From UBA10649 sp963793105 (GTDB lineage Bacteria > Actinomycetota > Actinomycetes > S36-B12), in assembly GCA_963793105.1 (NCBI GenBank), contig CAWBZB010000004.1, positions 744,001 through 808,000 on the forward strand: a stretch of 64,000 nt of DNA, written 5' to 3'. The position numbers and the translations under genes are program-made. Every line of letters starts with the position of its first letter. The first letter of the stretch is position 1. Positions 1 to 9,667 of the stretch are shown here, one piece after another. The notes beneath the pieces are model-generated. The model ran no database searches. It was not told the origin of the DNA and was given only the letters and a program-made list of their open reading frames with translations.

Positions 1-261
1 AGGGACGCCCTGAGGTCTGCGGCCAAGAACCTCCGCGACGCCGTCATCGCCGCCCGAGCCGACCAGATGGACGTGTTCGACGCGGCCGGGGCGACGGCCA
101 AGACCGCACTCGCCGCGGCACTCGCGACCTACCAGGGCAGCATCAGGGCGGCCTTCGAGGGCACGGGCGTGGAGATTCCCGAGCGGCTGCTCACCCCGCG
201 GTTCAAGCACGGCAAGGATGCCGGCAGGTGGATCGGACACGGAATCGGACGCACCGTCTAG
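1..261 (+). CDS. 3' end of an unrecognised protein (partial)
   Basis: The frame is open from the window edge to the TAG at 259-261, giving 86 visible residues; the start lies outside the window. The visible part is alanine-rich and probably helical (AARADQMDVFDAAGATAKTA), then has a short basic tail ending GRWIGHGIGRTV. I see no catalytic motif, membrane segment or signal. An ATG at 67 would give a 64-residue protein, but the same frame and composition continue upstream of it, so I treat it as internal. It is followed after 60 bases by a gene with its own likely promoter. Function unknown. Confidence 0.5.
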   Translation, partial: RDALRSAAKNLRDAVIAARADQMDVFDAAGATAKTALAAALATYQGSIRAAFEGTGVEIPERLLTPRFKHGKDAGRWIGHGIGRTV

Positions 262-321
262 CGCACGACGCCTGTGGAGCGCCACTGACGATCCACAGGC
301 GCACCGGCTCACAGTCGGCGC

Positions 322-1272
322 ATGACCGCCTCGCTCCACCACGCGACCCCGTCAACGCTTCCCGAGCTGCACGGCTACGGACGCCCACGCCTTCGCTCGG
401 ACGTGCCGATCCTGTGGCGTGACCAGGCCAGCATCCAACTCGGCGACGACGTGGTCGTCGACCGTGTCACCCGCTCCCACGTCGCGTGGCTGACCTCCTT
501 GGACGGCCTGCGGTCACCCGGCCAGATCGAGGACGACCTGGTCCTGCCCCCCGAGGAGGCGCGCCGCCTCGTGCGGTCACTCCTCCACGCGGGCGCCCTC
601 GAGGACGCCTCCCGCATCCCGGACGCACTCAGGTGGGCGGCCCCAGGCGATCGGGAGACGATGAACCGGCGCTTCGGTGCGGCCCTGCGCACCTACCGGC
701 ACCTCGAGGCCACCTTCGCGGCCGTCACCGGAAGGGAGCGGTGCCGCGTGGCGGTCCTGGGCGACGGCCCGCTGGCGGACGAGGCCCGCGCGGCACTCCA
801 GGCCGCCGGACTGGCCCCGGGAGATCTGGGTGATGCAGGCTTGACCCTGCTGGCCGACTCCCTCCATCCGGATGTCCCCGCCGGTTTCGACAGCGAGTGG
901 CTCGACCGTCCGCATCTACCGCTCGCCACCCTCGGGGAGCGCGCCGTCGCCGGGCCACTGATCATCCCCGGGGTCACCGGCTGCCTGCGCTGCGCGCACC
1001 TGCACCGGCGCGACAGCGATCGCGCCTGGCCGCTGCTGGCCGTGCAGTGGACCCAGGCACTGTCCGGGATGTCCAGTCCTCCGGTCGATCCACTGCTCAT
1101 GCGGCTCGTCGCGACGCAGGCGGCGCTGCTCGCCCGGGCCTGGGCCGACGCACCGGATCATCCAGACGTCTGGAGCGGCTTCGCGTGGGAGCTCACCCTG
1201 CCCGATGTGCAGGCCCGTCAGGTGCCTCGTCCGGCCCACCCGCTGTGCGGATGCCGGTGGCCAGCGACGTGA
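322..1272 (+). CDS. TOMM cyclodehydratase-like / ThiF-related protein
   Basis: This 316-residue protein resembles the actinobacterial family annotated as bacteriocin biosynthesis cyclodehydratase domain or TOMM leader-peptide-binding proteins. Such proteins combine an E1/ThiF-like core with a zinc site. I see the two halves of the zinc site: CLRCAHLHRRD in the C-terminal third and CGC five residues from the end. An N-terminal winged-helix-like part (SHVAWLTSLDGLRSPGQIE) fits the peptide-binding domain of this family. No YcaO, precursor peptide or exporter gene is nearby, so a peptide-modifying job is not supported by context. The neighbour is an ABC1 kinase, a pairing I recall from other actinobacteria (the Rv3196-Rv3197 region). 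ATG 322 lies 6 bases after CACAGT, a possible -10 of a leaderless transcript. Family call moderate, function unknown. Confidence 0.6.
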   Translation: MTASLHHATPSTLPELHGYGRPRLRSDVPILWRDQASIQLGDDVVVDRVTRSHVAWLTSLDGLRSPGQIEDDLVLPPEEARRLVRSLLHAGALEDASRIPDALRWAAPGDRETMNRRFGAALRTYRHLEATFAAVTGRERCRVAVLGDGPLADEARAALQAAGLAPGDLGDAGLTLLADSLHPDVPAGFDSEWLDRPHLPLATLGERAVAGPLIIPGVTGCLRCAHLHRRDSDRAWPLLAVQWTQALSGMSSPPVDPLLMRLVATQAALLARAWADAPDHPDVWSGFAWELTLPDVQARQVPRPAHPLCGCRWPAT

Positions 1273-1309
1273 CCACGGACGCCCCCTCGCGCGTGGGGGC
1301 CGCACAGGC

Positions 1310-1315
1310 GACAAT
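1310..1315 (+). promoter_or_regulatory. Putative -10 box for the ABC1 kinase gene
   Basis: GACAAT lies exactly 6 bases before the GTG start at 1322, and no ribosome binding site is visible. This fits a leaderless transcript beginning at the start codon. The same spacing recurs at several other genes in the window. Confidence 0.35.
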
Positions 1316-1321
1316 GAGCGG

Positions 1322-2635
1322 GTGCCCGACATCCCCAAGTACGCCTTGACGCGCAGCGTGAAGATCGCCGCGCTCCCGGCGACGTACGCGGGACGCACGG
1401 CGTGGGGTTTCGGAAAGCGCCTCGGCGGGAAGCCCGCAGAGGCGGTGACCGCCGAACTGCAGGCCCGCACAGCGGAGCAGATGTTCAAGGTCCTCGGTGA
1501 GCTCAAGGGCGGCGCCATGAAGATGGGCCAGGCCATGAGCATCTTCGAGGCCGCCATGCCGGAGGACGTCGCAGGTCCGTACCGGGCCGCCCTGACCAAG
1601 CTGCAGGAGGCCGCTCCCCCGCTCCCGGCGGAGTCGATCCACGCCATCCTCTCCGAGGAGCTGGGCGAGGACTGGCGCGAGCGGTTCGCCGTCTTCGACG
1701 ACCAGCCCGCGGCGGCCGCGTCGATCGGCCAGGTGCACAAGGCCACGTGGCACGACGGGCGCATCGTCGCGGTCAAGGTGCAGTACCCCGGCGCGGACAA
1801 GGCCTTCATCTCCGACCTCAACCAGATGACCCGCATGGGCAAGCTGTTCGCGTCCTGGATCCCCGGCATGGACATCAAGCCGCTGCTGGAGGAGCTCAAG
1901 GAGCGAGCCATCGAGGAGCTCGACTACCTGCGGGAGTCCCGGAACCAGCGGGCGTTCGCGGTGGCCTTCGAGGGCGATCCCGAGTACGTCATCCCGCACG
2001 TCCTCGCCGCCGCGCCGCACGTCATCGTCTCCGAGTGGGTCGACGGCCGACCCCTGTCAGCGATCATCGCCGACGGCACCCGGGAGGAGCGCGACCGCGC
2101 CGGTGAGCTGTACGAGCGCTTCCTGCTCGCCGGGCCGGCACGCGCGGGACTGCTGCACTCCGATCCCCACCCGGGCAACTTCCGCATCACCCCGGAGGGC
2201 AAGTTCTGCGTCCTCGACTTCGGTGCCGTCGCCGAGCTGCCCGACGGCCTCCCGGACGCCATGGGCACCCTCCTGCGCATCGCGATGTCCGGCGACGCCG
2301 AGACGGTGGCCGAGGGACTGCGCGTGGAGGGATTCATCCGACCGAACGTCGACGTCGACCCCGAGCAGGTCCTGAACTACCTCGACCCGTTCGTGGAACC
2401 CGCCAAGCACGAGACCTTCCATTTCAACCGCGCGTGGATGCGCGGGCAGTTCGCCCGGATGAACGACATGCGCAACCCTGACTTCACGATCGGACTCAAG
2501 CTCAACCTGCCGCCCTCATACGCGATGATCCACCGAGTGTGGCTCGGCAGCATCGGGGTGCTGTGCCAGCTCGACGCGACGGTGCCCATGCGCGCCGAGC
2601 TCGAGCGCTGGGTGCCGACGTTCGCCGACTCCTGA
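1322..2635 (+). CDS. ABC1/AarF family atypical protein kinase
   Basis: This is a 437-residue member of the ABC1 (ADCK/UbiB) family of atypical kinases. Family hallmarks are present: the KxGQ motif (GGAMKMGQAMS), the alanine-rich loop that replaces the usual glycine loop (AAASIGQVHKA), the VAVKVQYPG lysine, HSDPHPGNF in the catalytic loop and LDFGAVAEL as the DFG-type metal site. In proteobacteria the family supports ubiquinone synthesis; the actinobacterial members have no firm substrate and may act on lipids or quinones. I place the start at GTG 1322 because the protein then begins PDIPKYALTRSVKIAALP, as homologues do. Earlier in-frame codons overlap the preceding gene. In mycobacteria the homologue lies beside whiB7 and uvrD2; no WhiB gene is seen here. 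Confidence 0.85.
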   Translation: MPDIPKYALTRSVKIAALPATYAGRTAWGFGKRLGGKPAEAVTAELQARTAEQMFKVLGELKGGAMKMGQAMSIFEAAMPEDVAGPYRAALTKLQEAAPPLPAESIHAILSEELGEDWRERFAVFDDQPAAAASIGQVHKATWHDGRIVAVKVQYPGADKAFISDLNQMTRMGKLFASWIPGMDIKPLLEELKERAIEELDYLRESRNQRAFAVAFEGDPEYVIPHVLAAAPHVIVSEWVDGRPLSAIIADGTREERDRAGELYERFLLAGPARAGLLHSDPHPGNFRITPEGKFCVLDFGAVAELPDGLPDAMGTLLRIAMSGDAETVAEGLRVEGFIRPNVDVDPEQVLNYLDPFVEPAKHETFHFNRAWMRGQFARMNDMRNPDFTIGLKLNLPPSYAMIHRVWLGSIGVLCQLDATVPMRAELERWVPTFADS

Positions 2636-2709
2636 AACGATGACGGCCGGAACGGTCGTGGACCAGGCTCTCGAACCCAGCGCCACGGCCATCCCGGCCG
2701 CATCGAGAC

Positions 2710-2967
2710 TCAGGCGGCAGCGAGCGTGACCGAACGGCTCCGGCGCGCCAGGTGCTCGATGACGAGCGCGAGGGCGGCGCCGACGGCCACGGCGATGATG
2801 GCGGCGAGCACCAGCTGCCACGCGAGCAGCGTGAAGCCGGCGTCGATCGCGGCCGCGGGACTCGTCGCCGGCTCCGGCGGCACCTGTGCCTGAGCGGCAG
2901 GCGCACCGAGCACGACGGCAAGGCATGCGACGATCGACCCGACTGCTGCAGTGATGATCTTGTTCAT
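2710..2967 (-). CDS. Small exported or membrane protein, function unknown
   Basis: An 85-residue protein with a clear signal peptide (MNKIITAAVGSIVACLAVVL, cleavage plausible after AAQAQ), a short proline/alanine-rich stretch and a second hydrophobic helix (LLAWQLVLAAIIAVAVGAAL) followed by a basic end. It could remain in the membrane by its C-terminal helix. The start is well supported by GGAGGAA seven bases upstream of the ATG. It is transcribed divergently from the LuxR-type regulator at 3167 across about 200 bases, so the regulator may control it; that is inference from position only. I recognise no family. Confidence 0.65.
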   Translation of the reverse strand: MNKIITAAVGSIVACLAVVLGAPAAQAQVPPEPATSPAAAIDAGFTLLAWQLVLAAIIAVAVGAALALVIEHLARRSRSVTLAAA

Positions 2968-3166
2968 GGCTTCCTCCGGCGGTTGATGGCGGTAGCTGAG
3001 AACCGTTGCTGTTCATGGTCTCTGCTCGATACGTCACTCTTGCCGCTCCGCTTCCCGGACACCATGCGTCGTTTCGCGAAGAAGGACATACGCCATTGCG
3101 CGCATTCCCATCGGGTCTCATCGGGGCTAGCCTCGAACGAATACGCGGCGGCAGAGAGAGAGCGAC

Positions 3167-3919
3167 ATGCCCACCTCCATCGGAATCTCGGATCGCGACC
3201 TCAGGCTCATCCTCGACGTGGTCGATCGCAGTCGCTGCGGCCAGGCGGGCGAGCACGTTCCCGACTCCCTGCTCCGCGACCTCGGCCACCTCATCGCCTA
3301 TGACGACGCGACCTTCCAGGTGATGGACCCCTACCGGCGCAGCCTCTCCGTCCAGAGTGCCGCGCCCGAAGGCAGTGGAGACGCGGAGGATGCGGCGGTC
3401 GACGACCTGTGGTGGGCGGCCTTCTGGGAGAGCTGCAGCTACCCCGTGCGATCGGGTGACTACGCGAGCGTGGTGCGCGGAACGGATCCGCTGCCGTACA
3501 CGCACGAAGGACCGGCGTGGAACGCGTATGCCGAGGCCGTGCCGGAGGCTGCGGCCCACCATGTCGTGGTGTCCCTGCCCCCACAGGGCCCGACGGATCG
3601 CCGACTCATCCTCTGGCGTGACGACGGACCCGACTTCAGCGATCGCGACGTGCAGCTGCTCACCCTCCTGCGCCCGCACCTGATCGACGTGTACGACCGG
3701 CACCAGGAGGAACGTGCCGGTGCGCCGCAGTTGACGCTGCGGCAGTGGGAGATCCTTCGCCTGGTCGCTTCGGGGCTGACCAACGGTCAGATCGCCCGCC
3801 GGCTCTCCGTCTCGGAGGCCACCGTGCGCAAGCACCTCGAGAACACGTATGCCCGGCTCGACGTGACCAACCGGACCGCTGCAGTCGATCGCACCCGCAG
3901 GTACCTGCTTGCGGGCTGA
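3167..3919 (+). CDS. LuxR-type transcriptional regulator
   Basis: A 250-residue DNA-binding protein. The C-terminal 60 residues form a typical LuxR/FixJ HTH: LTLRQWEILRLVASGLTNGQ, then the recognition helix region VSEATVRKHLENTYARL. The first 180 residues look like a soluble sensory domain (possibly GAF-like) with no receiver aspartate signature, so this is not a classical two-component regulator. The start at ATG 3167 follows a GAGAGAGAG stretch. The gene is divergent from the small exported protein and convergent with the hybrid kinase, whose stop is 27 bases away. The ligand of the N-terminal domain cannot be guessed. Confidence 0.75.
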   Translation: MPTSIGISDRDLRLILDVVDRSRCGQAGEHVPDSLLRDLGHLIAYDDATFQVMDPYRRSLSVQSAAPEGSGDAEDAAVDDLWWAAFWESCSYPVRSGDYASVVRGTDPLPYTHEGPAWNAYAEAVPEAAAHHVVVSLPPQGPTDRRLILWRDDGPDFSDRDVQLLTLLRPHLIDVYDRHQEERAGAPQLTLRQWEILRLVASGLTNGQIARRLSVSEATVRKHLENTYARLDVTNRTAAVDRTRRYLLAG

Positions 3920-3945
3920 GCCAGTACCCCCCGACCTGCCGGCCG

Positions 3946-6900
3946 TCAGGCCAGCCGTCGCACGAGCACCTCGACGCGCCGGGCCTCGGTGACCACGTCC
4001 GCGATGAGGCCCTGCGGAGTTCCACCCTCGCCGGCGAGGGCTTCCAGCCTTCGGCACTGATCCTCGAGCCGAGCAGCGCCGAAGATGGCCGCGTGCGACT
4101 TCAGGGTGTGGCAGGCACGACGCAGGAGATCGGCGTCCGCCGTGTCGCCAGCAGTCTCGATGCTTGCCACCAACGCGGGCAGGCCGTCGAGGAACTCGGA
4201 GATGAGTTCGCGTTCGAACTCCGGGTCAGGCGCACCCACCATCTCGGAGACCTTCGCCCGGAACGCGGCGGCGTCAATCGCATCGTCGTCGTGGCGGTGG
4301 TCATCCTCAGCTGACTCGGCGCCCCGGTCGGGGATTGCCGATTCGCGTGACCGCGATGACGCGGCATCACGCAGCACCCTTGCCAGCTCGTCCCGGCGCA
4401 AGGGCTTGGCGAGGTAGTCGTCCATGCCGGCCGCCTCGGTTGCGCCGCGGTCCTCACTCAGGGCGTTGGCGGTCAGGGCGACGATCCTGGGTCGCCGCTC
4501 GCCGAGGGCATCGATGATCCTTCTGGTGGCCTCGAGGCCGTCCATGTCAGGCATCTGGATGTCCATCAGGATCAGGTCGAAGGGCTCGCCCAGCGCGAGA
4601 TCGACCGCGCTGCGTCCGTTGTCTGCCACCGTGACCACGTGGCCCATCCGGGTGAGCAGGGTCACGGCCAGCTTCTGGTTGAGCGCATTGTCCTCGGCGA
4701 GCAGGATGGCCATGGGTCGGGCCGCGGGCTCGTCGATCCCCCGATCATCTGCCTCGCGGTCGCTTTCCGGCATCGCCTCGATCCCCAGGGAGCGCCCCAT
4801 CGAAGCGGCGAGCGCAGCGGGCTTGATCGGCTTCGACACCCAGTCCAGGAAGGCCACGCCGCCCCATCGTGGATCAGTCAGCACGTCGCGGCGTGGCGCC
4901 GCGGACGAGAGCACCACGGGGGTCGCCGATTTCCCCCGCAGGGCCAGTACACGGGCGAGCGCGTCGCTGGCGGTGTCCGTGCCGCAGCCAATGAGGACGA
5001 CGTCCACGCTCGGAGGCGTGTCATCCCTGGCGAGGTCATCGGTCAGCACGACCTCCGCACCCCAACCCTCGAGCAGAACGGCGAAGACGCCCCGATTGAT
5101 CGAGCTGGGTTCAGCGACGAGCACTCGACGGCCCAGGAGGAAGTCGGGCACAGCCTCGGGCGGAGCAGCGACGACCGCCGGGATCGTCAGTTGGAAGGTG
5201 CTTCCGTGTCCGTCCAATCCAGGGCTGCGAACATGCAGCTCTCCGCCCATGAGCTCCGCGAGGCGCCGGCTGATCGCCAGCCCTAGTCCCGTGCCTCCGT
5301 ATCGACGAGCTGTCGAGATGTCAGCCTGGCTGAAGGACTCGAAGAGCCGGCCGACCTGTTCCTCCGTCAGCCCGATGCCGGTATCCGTCACCGAGATCGA
5401 GATCGACGCGTCCGAACCGGCCCTCGACGGCTGCTCCGCTGCGACGGACAGGCGTACATGGCCCGTCTCCGTGAACTTCACCGCGTTGCTGAGCAGGTTG
5501 ATGAGGATCTGCCGGACTCGGTTGGGATCCCCGACGAGCCGGTCGGGGGCTTCAGGGGGCATCTGGTAGGCGACGTCCAGGCCCTTGCGGAGTGCCAACG
5601 GTCCGATCAGGTCGAGCGAGGATTCGATGCAGTCCCGCAGCGAGAACTCCACGCTCTCGAGGTCCATGCGACCGGCCTCGATCTTCGAGAAGTCGAGGAT
5701 GTCGTTGATGATTGCGAGCAGGGCCTCCGAACTGCCCTGGACGATGCCCGCGTACTCCTGCTGCTCGTCGTCCAGGTCGGTCTCCGCGAGCAGCCCGCTC
5801 ATGCCGATGATCGCGTTCATCGGAGTGCGGATCTCATGGCTCATGGTCGCGAGGAAGGCGCTCTTCGCCTCGTTGGCCCGGTCCGCCTCGAGCCTGGCCG
5901 CCTGGAGCTCCGTGATGTCGTGATAGACCACGTATGACCCGACCGTCTGGCCGTCGACGACCAGCGGAACCATGACCACCTCGACGTCCACGATCGATCC
6001 GTCCCGCCTCGAACGCCGGGTGATCAGATCGTGCCGCCCCGTCGCAAGGGATGCCTGGGCGACGGCGGCGCCCTCCGCCCTCATCTCGTCCGAGCCGAGG
6101 ACCAGATCATCGATGGATCGGCCGATCGCCTCCTCGGGCCGGTAGCCGAACAGCGTGGTCGCGGCGGGATTCCAGCCGGTGACGTTCTGGTCCAGGTCCA
6201 TCGTCACGACGGCCGCGGGACTGATCTCGACCAGCGCCTCGAAGTAGGCCTTCTGCGTGGCGAGTTCCGCGGTTCGTTCGTCCACGCGGCGCTCGAGGGT
6301 CTCGACGTTCTCCCTGAGCTGCCCGGTCATCTGGTTGAAGGTCTCAGCAAGGACGCCCACCTCATCGTGGGTGCGGACCGGTGCCATCCGGCTCAGGTCT
6401 CCCCCGCGAACGGCCACCGCCGTCTCCGTGATGGAGAGGATCGGGCCGGCGATCCTGCGCGACGCGATGTAGATGAGCACGCCCATGAGGAGAACGACGA
6501 TCACCCCGATGATCGCGATCGTGGCCGCGAGCTCGCTGGCCGGCGCGAAGGCCTGCTCCTGGGCGATCTCGGAGACGAGGGCGGCTCCGATGTCATCCAG
6601 CCAGGCGTACGCCCCGATGACGGGCACACCCGCATAGTCCAGGTACTGGCCGCGCCCCGTCGTCTGCGCAAGCGCGTCGTCGATGCCCGTCGATCTGCAC
6701 GGCGTCATCGGTGGACTCACTGAGCCGCGCGTGCACGAACTCGCTCTCGGAATCGACGAGGTACGACTGTCCGCCGTCCCCGAGCCCGGTCTCCTGCAGG
6801 ACGATTCGATCGAGCCGCGACAGGTCGAGGTTGGCCGCCAGGACGCCACGCAGCAGCCCATCCGAGTCGAACAGGGGCGTCGACACGATGACAGCCGGGT

Positions 6901-7468
6901 CGTCCGAAAGATCGGACCGGCCAACCGGGCGCGTGTACTGCCCGGACACACCTCTCGTCACGTACTCCTCATCGCTCTGGTCCAGTCCCTCATGCGCGGG
7001 AGTCGTGGACGCGACGATCACGCCGTTCTCGTCGAGCACGAAGATCTCAGCCGCGTCCGCTGTCTGACGCACGATGGACTGAAGACGCGCCCGAAGCTCC
7101 TCGCGAGCCACCACCTTGACCTCGGCAGCCGACTCAGAATCGAGCAGCTCAGCGACGACGTCGGTCGGCGCCCCAGGTGAGTTCTGCTGCTGCACGCCGC
7201 CTAGGAGGCTCGCAGTGAACGTCAGGTTGCGGCGCTGCTCCTCGATCCAGCGGACGACCGACTGGCTCGTGAGCACCTGGGCCGCTTCGAGCCGACCGTA
7301 GACCGACTCCTCCAGGGACGCACGCGCCCGCTGCGTGGCCAACAGCGCCACCACGCCGACCATCAGGATCGACAGAACGAGGAAGGTGACGACCAGCTTG
7401 GCCATCAGGCTGCGACTGCGTCGCACCTTGATGGTCTGTGGACCGCCACCAGCCTCGTCCTGGGCCAT
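3946..7468 (-). CDS. Hybrid sensor histidine kinase: Cache-HAMP-PAS-HisKA-HATPase-REC-REC-Hpt (frameshifted)
   Basis: Joined, the two frames give about 1,173 residues. In order they show: TM helix ~21-45, periplasmic Cache-type sensor ~50-310, TM helix ~314-335, HAMP ~337-390, PAS ~400-525, HisKA with SHEIRTPMNAIIG (His ~544), HATPase (GDPNRVRQILINLLSNAVKF, GGTGLGLAISRRL), a degenerate receiver lacking the acceptor Asp (VVLIGCGTD), a complete receiver (LILMDIQMPDMDG, Asp ~969, ALTANA, LAKPL) and an Hpt domain (CHTLKSHAAIFGA, His ~1120). The frame breaks at 6686-6688, where one extra C in CCC (GGG on the coding strand) separates sensor from kinase. The length is 1 more than a multiple of 3. 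The gene starts 5 bases after the binding-protein gene stops, so the three genes 9557-3946 form an operon. The phosphorelay probably ends at the neighbouring REC-cyclase, which is inference. Confidence 0.85.
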
Positions 7469-7473
7469 GGGGC

Positions 7474-8469
7474 CTACTCGACCGTCTGGCCGATTCGGGA
7501 CAGGTCGAACTCCCCGGCAGCCGTTGCATAGTCCGTGCCGAAGAACTGCTCGGACAATTCCGCCAGGGTGCCGTCGTCATGAAGCCCGGCGACGGCCGCA
7601 TTGATGCGCTCGACGAAGACCACTGAGTCAAGTCCCGACTTCTTGTCGACGAAGCCGCTGAGCATCCCCGTGAAGGCGGGCGGGTCCAGGGCGCGAAGCG
7701 GAAGGCCGGAAGCAATCGCCTCCTGGCCGACCTGTTCAGCGCTCAGGAATGCGTCGATCTTCCCGTCGGCGACGGCCTGCAGGCCGGGACTCTCGACGTC
7801 GAACGTGGCGATCTGCGGATCGTCCACGAGGAAGTCGAAGTCGATTCCGGGGAGGGTGAGGGTGCGCTTGAGGTACGCCTCGTGGGTGCACCCCGCACAG
7901 GCGCCGACCTTGGCTCCGGAGAGCTCCGAGGGATCGCTGTACGCGGAGTCGTCCCGGACGAAGAACCTCGACGGCTCCGAGCGGTAGGGCTGCGTCATCC
8001 ACAACCGCGTCATTCGATCCCCGTTGATGTTGCCGGACCCCCAGGACACGTCCCACCGGTCCCCCCACGTTCCGGACACGACCTCCGACCAGTCGGGTGC
8101 GACGAAGCACGGCTCGAGCCCCAAGCGGTCGGCGACGGCCTTGCCGGTCTCCGCGTCATAGCCCGTCACCTCCGGTCCGGTGAGCTGGGAATCGGCGCAC
8201 TTCGTGTCGGCTGCTCGGGCGGCACCCTCCACGAGCATGGACTGCGGCGGGTACTCCAGATCCGTCGACAGCACGAGGGTCCCGCGCTGCATGACCTGTG
8301 CCAGCTTGTCCGTGGCCGGGTCTCCGCCCACGGCCGACGCGCCAGCGGATGCTGACTCGTCCGGGGCGGCCGGCTCGCTTCCGCCGCAGGCGGTCACGGC
8401 CACCAGCGCCAGCGGCGCGATGAGTAGTGCCGCCGCGCGCCGTCGTCGCACTCGAGCAGGTGCCGTCAT
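7474..8469 (-). CDS. Solute-binding lipoprotein (SBP family 3), probable co-receptor
   Basis: A 331-residue exported lipoprotein: arginine-rich N-terminus (APARVRRRR), hydrophobic core and lipobox LVAVTAC with Cys at about residue 28. The mature part resembles periplasmic amino-acid-type binding proteins (LAQVMQRGTLVLSTDLEYPP, then the two-lobe pattern TGYDAETGKAVADRL). No ABC permease or ATPase gene is nearby. Instead the gene lies between the REC-cyclase and the Cache sensor kinase and overlaps the cyclase stop by ATGA, so it more likely presents a ligand to the kinase than feeds a transporter. The ATG at 8469 was chosen over an upstream GTG at 8499 because of this overlap and the tidy signal peptide. 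Three cysteines near ACAGC are unusual in this family. Confidence 0.8.
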   Translation of the reverse strand: MTAPARVRRRRAAALLIAPLALVAVTACGGSEPAAPDESASAGASAVGGDPATDKLAQVMQRGTLVLSTDLEYPPQSMLVEGAARAADTKCADSQLTGPEVTGYDAETGKAVADRLGLEPCFVAPDWSEVVSGTWGDRWDVSWGSGNINGDRMTRLWMTQPYRSEPSRFFVRDDSAYSDPSELSGAKVGACAGCTHEAYLKRTLTLPGIDFDFLVDDPQIATFDVESPGLQAVADGKIDAFLSAEQVGQEAIASGLPLRALDPPAFTGMLSGFVDKKSGLDSVVFVERINAAVAGLHDDGTLAELSEQFFGTDYATAAGEFDLSRIGQTVE

Positions 8470-9557
8470 GGGGTAGCTCCCTCCACATCGAGCGTCCACA
8501 GGCGCACCGTGCCGGCGCGCCCGCGCGGTGCCACTTCGTCCACGAACGTCCAGCCTTGGTCAGGCCGAATCAGGTGGTCGAGAACGCCTTGCGTGACCAG
8601 GAGGGCGACTCCGTGCTCCTTCGTCAGTGACTCCACTCGCGAGGCCGTGTTCGTGGTGTCGCCGATGACCGTGTACTCGAGCCTGCGATCGGAGCCCACG
8701 TTGCCGGACATCACCGGGCCCGAGTGGATACCGACGCCCATGCGCAGGTCCTCGGACAGCCCCCGACCGCGCACCCAGCTGTTCAGTTCAGCCAGACTCG
8801 GCCCGATCATCTGCCGGGCGGCCGCCACGCAGCGGTCGGCATGGTCAGCCATCTCGATCGGCGCCCCGAAGACGCTCAAGATGCCATCGCCCAGATAGGC
8901 CACCAGGGTCCCGCCATTGTCGAGCACGGCGTCGCTCATCACGGTCAGATAGCGGTTCAGCACGTCGATGACCAGTTCGGGCGGGTGCGACTCGGCGAAG
9001 GTGGTGAACCCGCGCAAGTCGCTGAACATCACCGTTGCGGTCACGCGCTGCGCCCCGATCCGCGGATCGCTTCCGGCCGCCATCACCTCGTCGACGATCG
9101 ACTCGGGCAGGAACCGCGCGAAGACGTCGCGCATCTGCCGTCGTTGGAGGTCGTGCAGGCGTTTCTTGTTCAGTCCAGCGTTGACGCGCACCCGGAGGAT
9201 CGCGGCGTCCGCCGGCTTGGGCAGGAAGTCGTCGGCCCCCAACTCGATGCATCGCAGGATCCCGGCCTGATCCTCGAGCGAGGAGATCACGACGACAGGG
9301 GTGTGCGCGACACTCGGCAGCTCCTTCATCGCTTCGAGGACGCCGAACCCGTCCAGCTCAGGCATGAGCACGTCGAGGAGCATCACGTCGGGCTGAGCGA
9401 CAATCAGGACCTCGAGGGCCTCTCGGCCGTCCGCGGCCTCCAGTGTCCGATGACCGTCGTTCGCCAGCGCGCGGACCAGGAGCCTGCGATTCAACGGATC
9501 GTCGTCGACGACGAGGATGGTCGCCTGCGCGGACCCGTCACCCGACTCGCCTGACAT
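8466..9557 (-). CDS. Response regulator with class III nucleotide cyclase domain
   Basis: A 363-residue REC-cyclase fusion. The receiver (~12-130) has the acidic pocket ILVVDDDPLN, acceptor Asp in VMLLDVLMPELDG and Lys in FLPKPAD. The cyclase domain (~165-345) has both metal aspartates (MFSDLRGFT and YLGDGILSVFG) and the transition-state Asn/Arg in IGDTTNTASRV. The lysine that usually sets adenine preference is Ala here (VAYLGDG), so substrate choice between ATP and GTP is open. Phosphorylation of the receiver by the operon's own hybrid kinase would be the simplest control. It is first of three genes (ATGA overlap with the next). ATG 9557 is preferred; an in-frame GTG at 9590 would add 11 residues. 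Confidence 0.87.
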   Translation of the reverse strand: MSGESGDGSAQATILVVDDDPLNRRLLVRALANDGHRTLEAADGREALEVLIVAQPDVMLLDVLMPELDGFGVLEAMKELPSVAHTPVVVISSLEDQAGILRCIELGADDFLPKPADAAILRVRVNAGLNKKRLHDLQRRQMRDVFARFLPESIVDEVMAAGSDPRIGAQRVTATVMFSDLRGFTTFAESHPPELVIDVLNRYLTVMSDAVLDNGGTLVAYLGDGILSVFGAPIEMADHADRCVAAARQMIGPSLAELNSWVRGRGLSEDLRMGVGIHSGPVMSGNVGSDRRLEYTVIGDTTNTASRVESLTKEHGVALLVTQGVLDHLIRPDQGWTFVDEVAPRGRAGTVRLWTLDVEGATP

Positions 9558-9624
9558 GTGCCATCCCGTCTTAACACTCGTCCTTGGCACTCATCGCGAT
9601 CCTGGCCATCGCGGCCATGTCGCG

Positions 9625-9654
9625 ATTATGGGGCTCACACAGGGCCCGCGTCAC
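9625..9654 (-). promoter_or_regulatory. Predicted sigma-70-type promoter of the cyclase operon
   Basis: Read on the minus strand: a -35-like GTGACG (9654-9649), an 18-base spacer and a good -10 CATAAT (9630-9625), placing transcription start near 9618, about 60 bases before the cyclase ATG. This is a pattern match only. Confidence 0.4.
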
Positions 9655-9667
9655 CGGTTGACGGCGT

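Noticed and set aside
3925..3945. C-rich stretch considered as part of a 6C-type RNA
   Set aside because: There is a single run of C with no paired stems or second C-loop hairpin.
6593..7468. Cache sensor as a separate gene from the kinase
   Set aside because: The reading after 6690 loses all protein character, and the next frame continues the sensor and second TM helix exactly. One extra base explains it.
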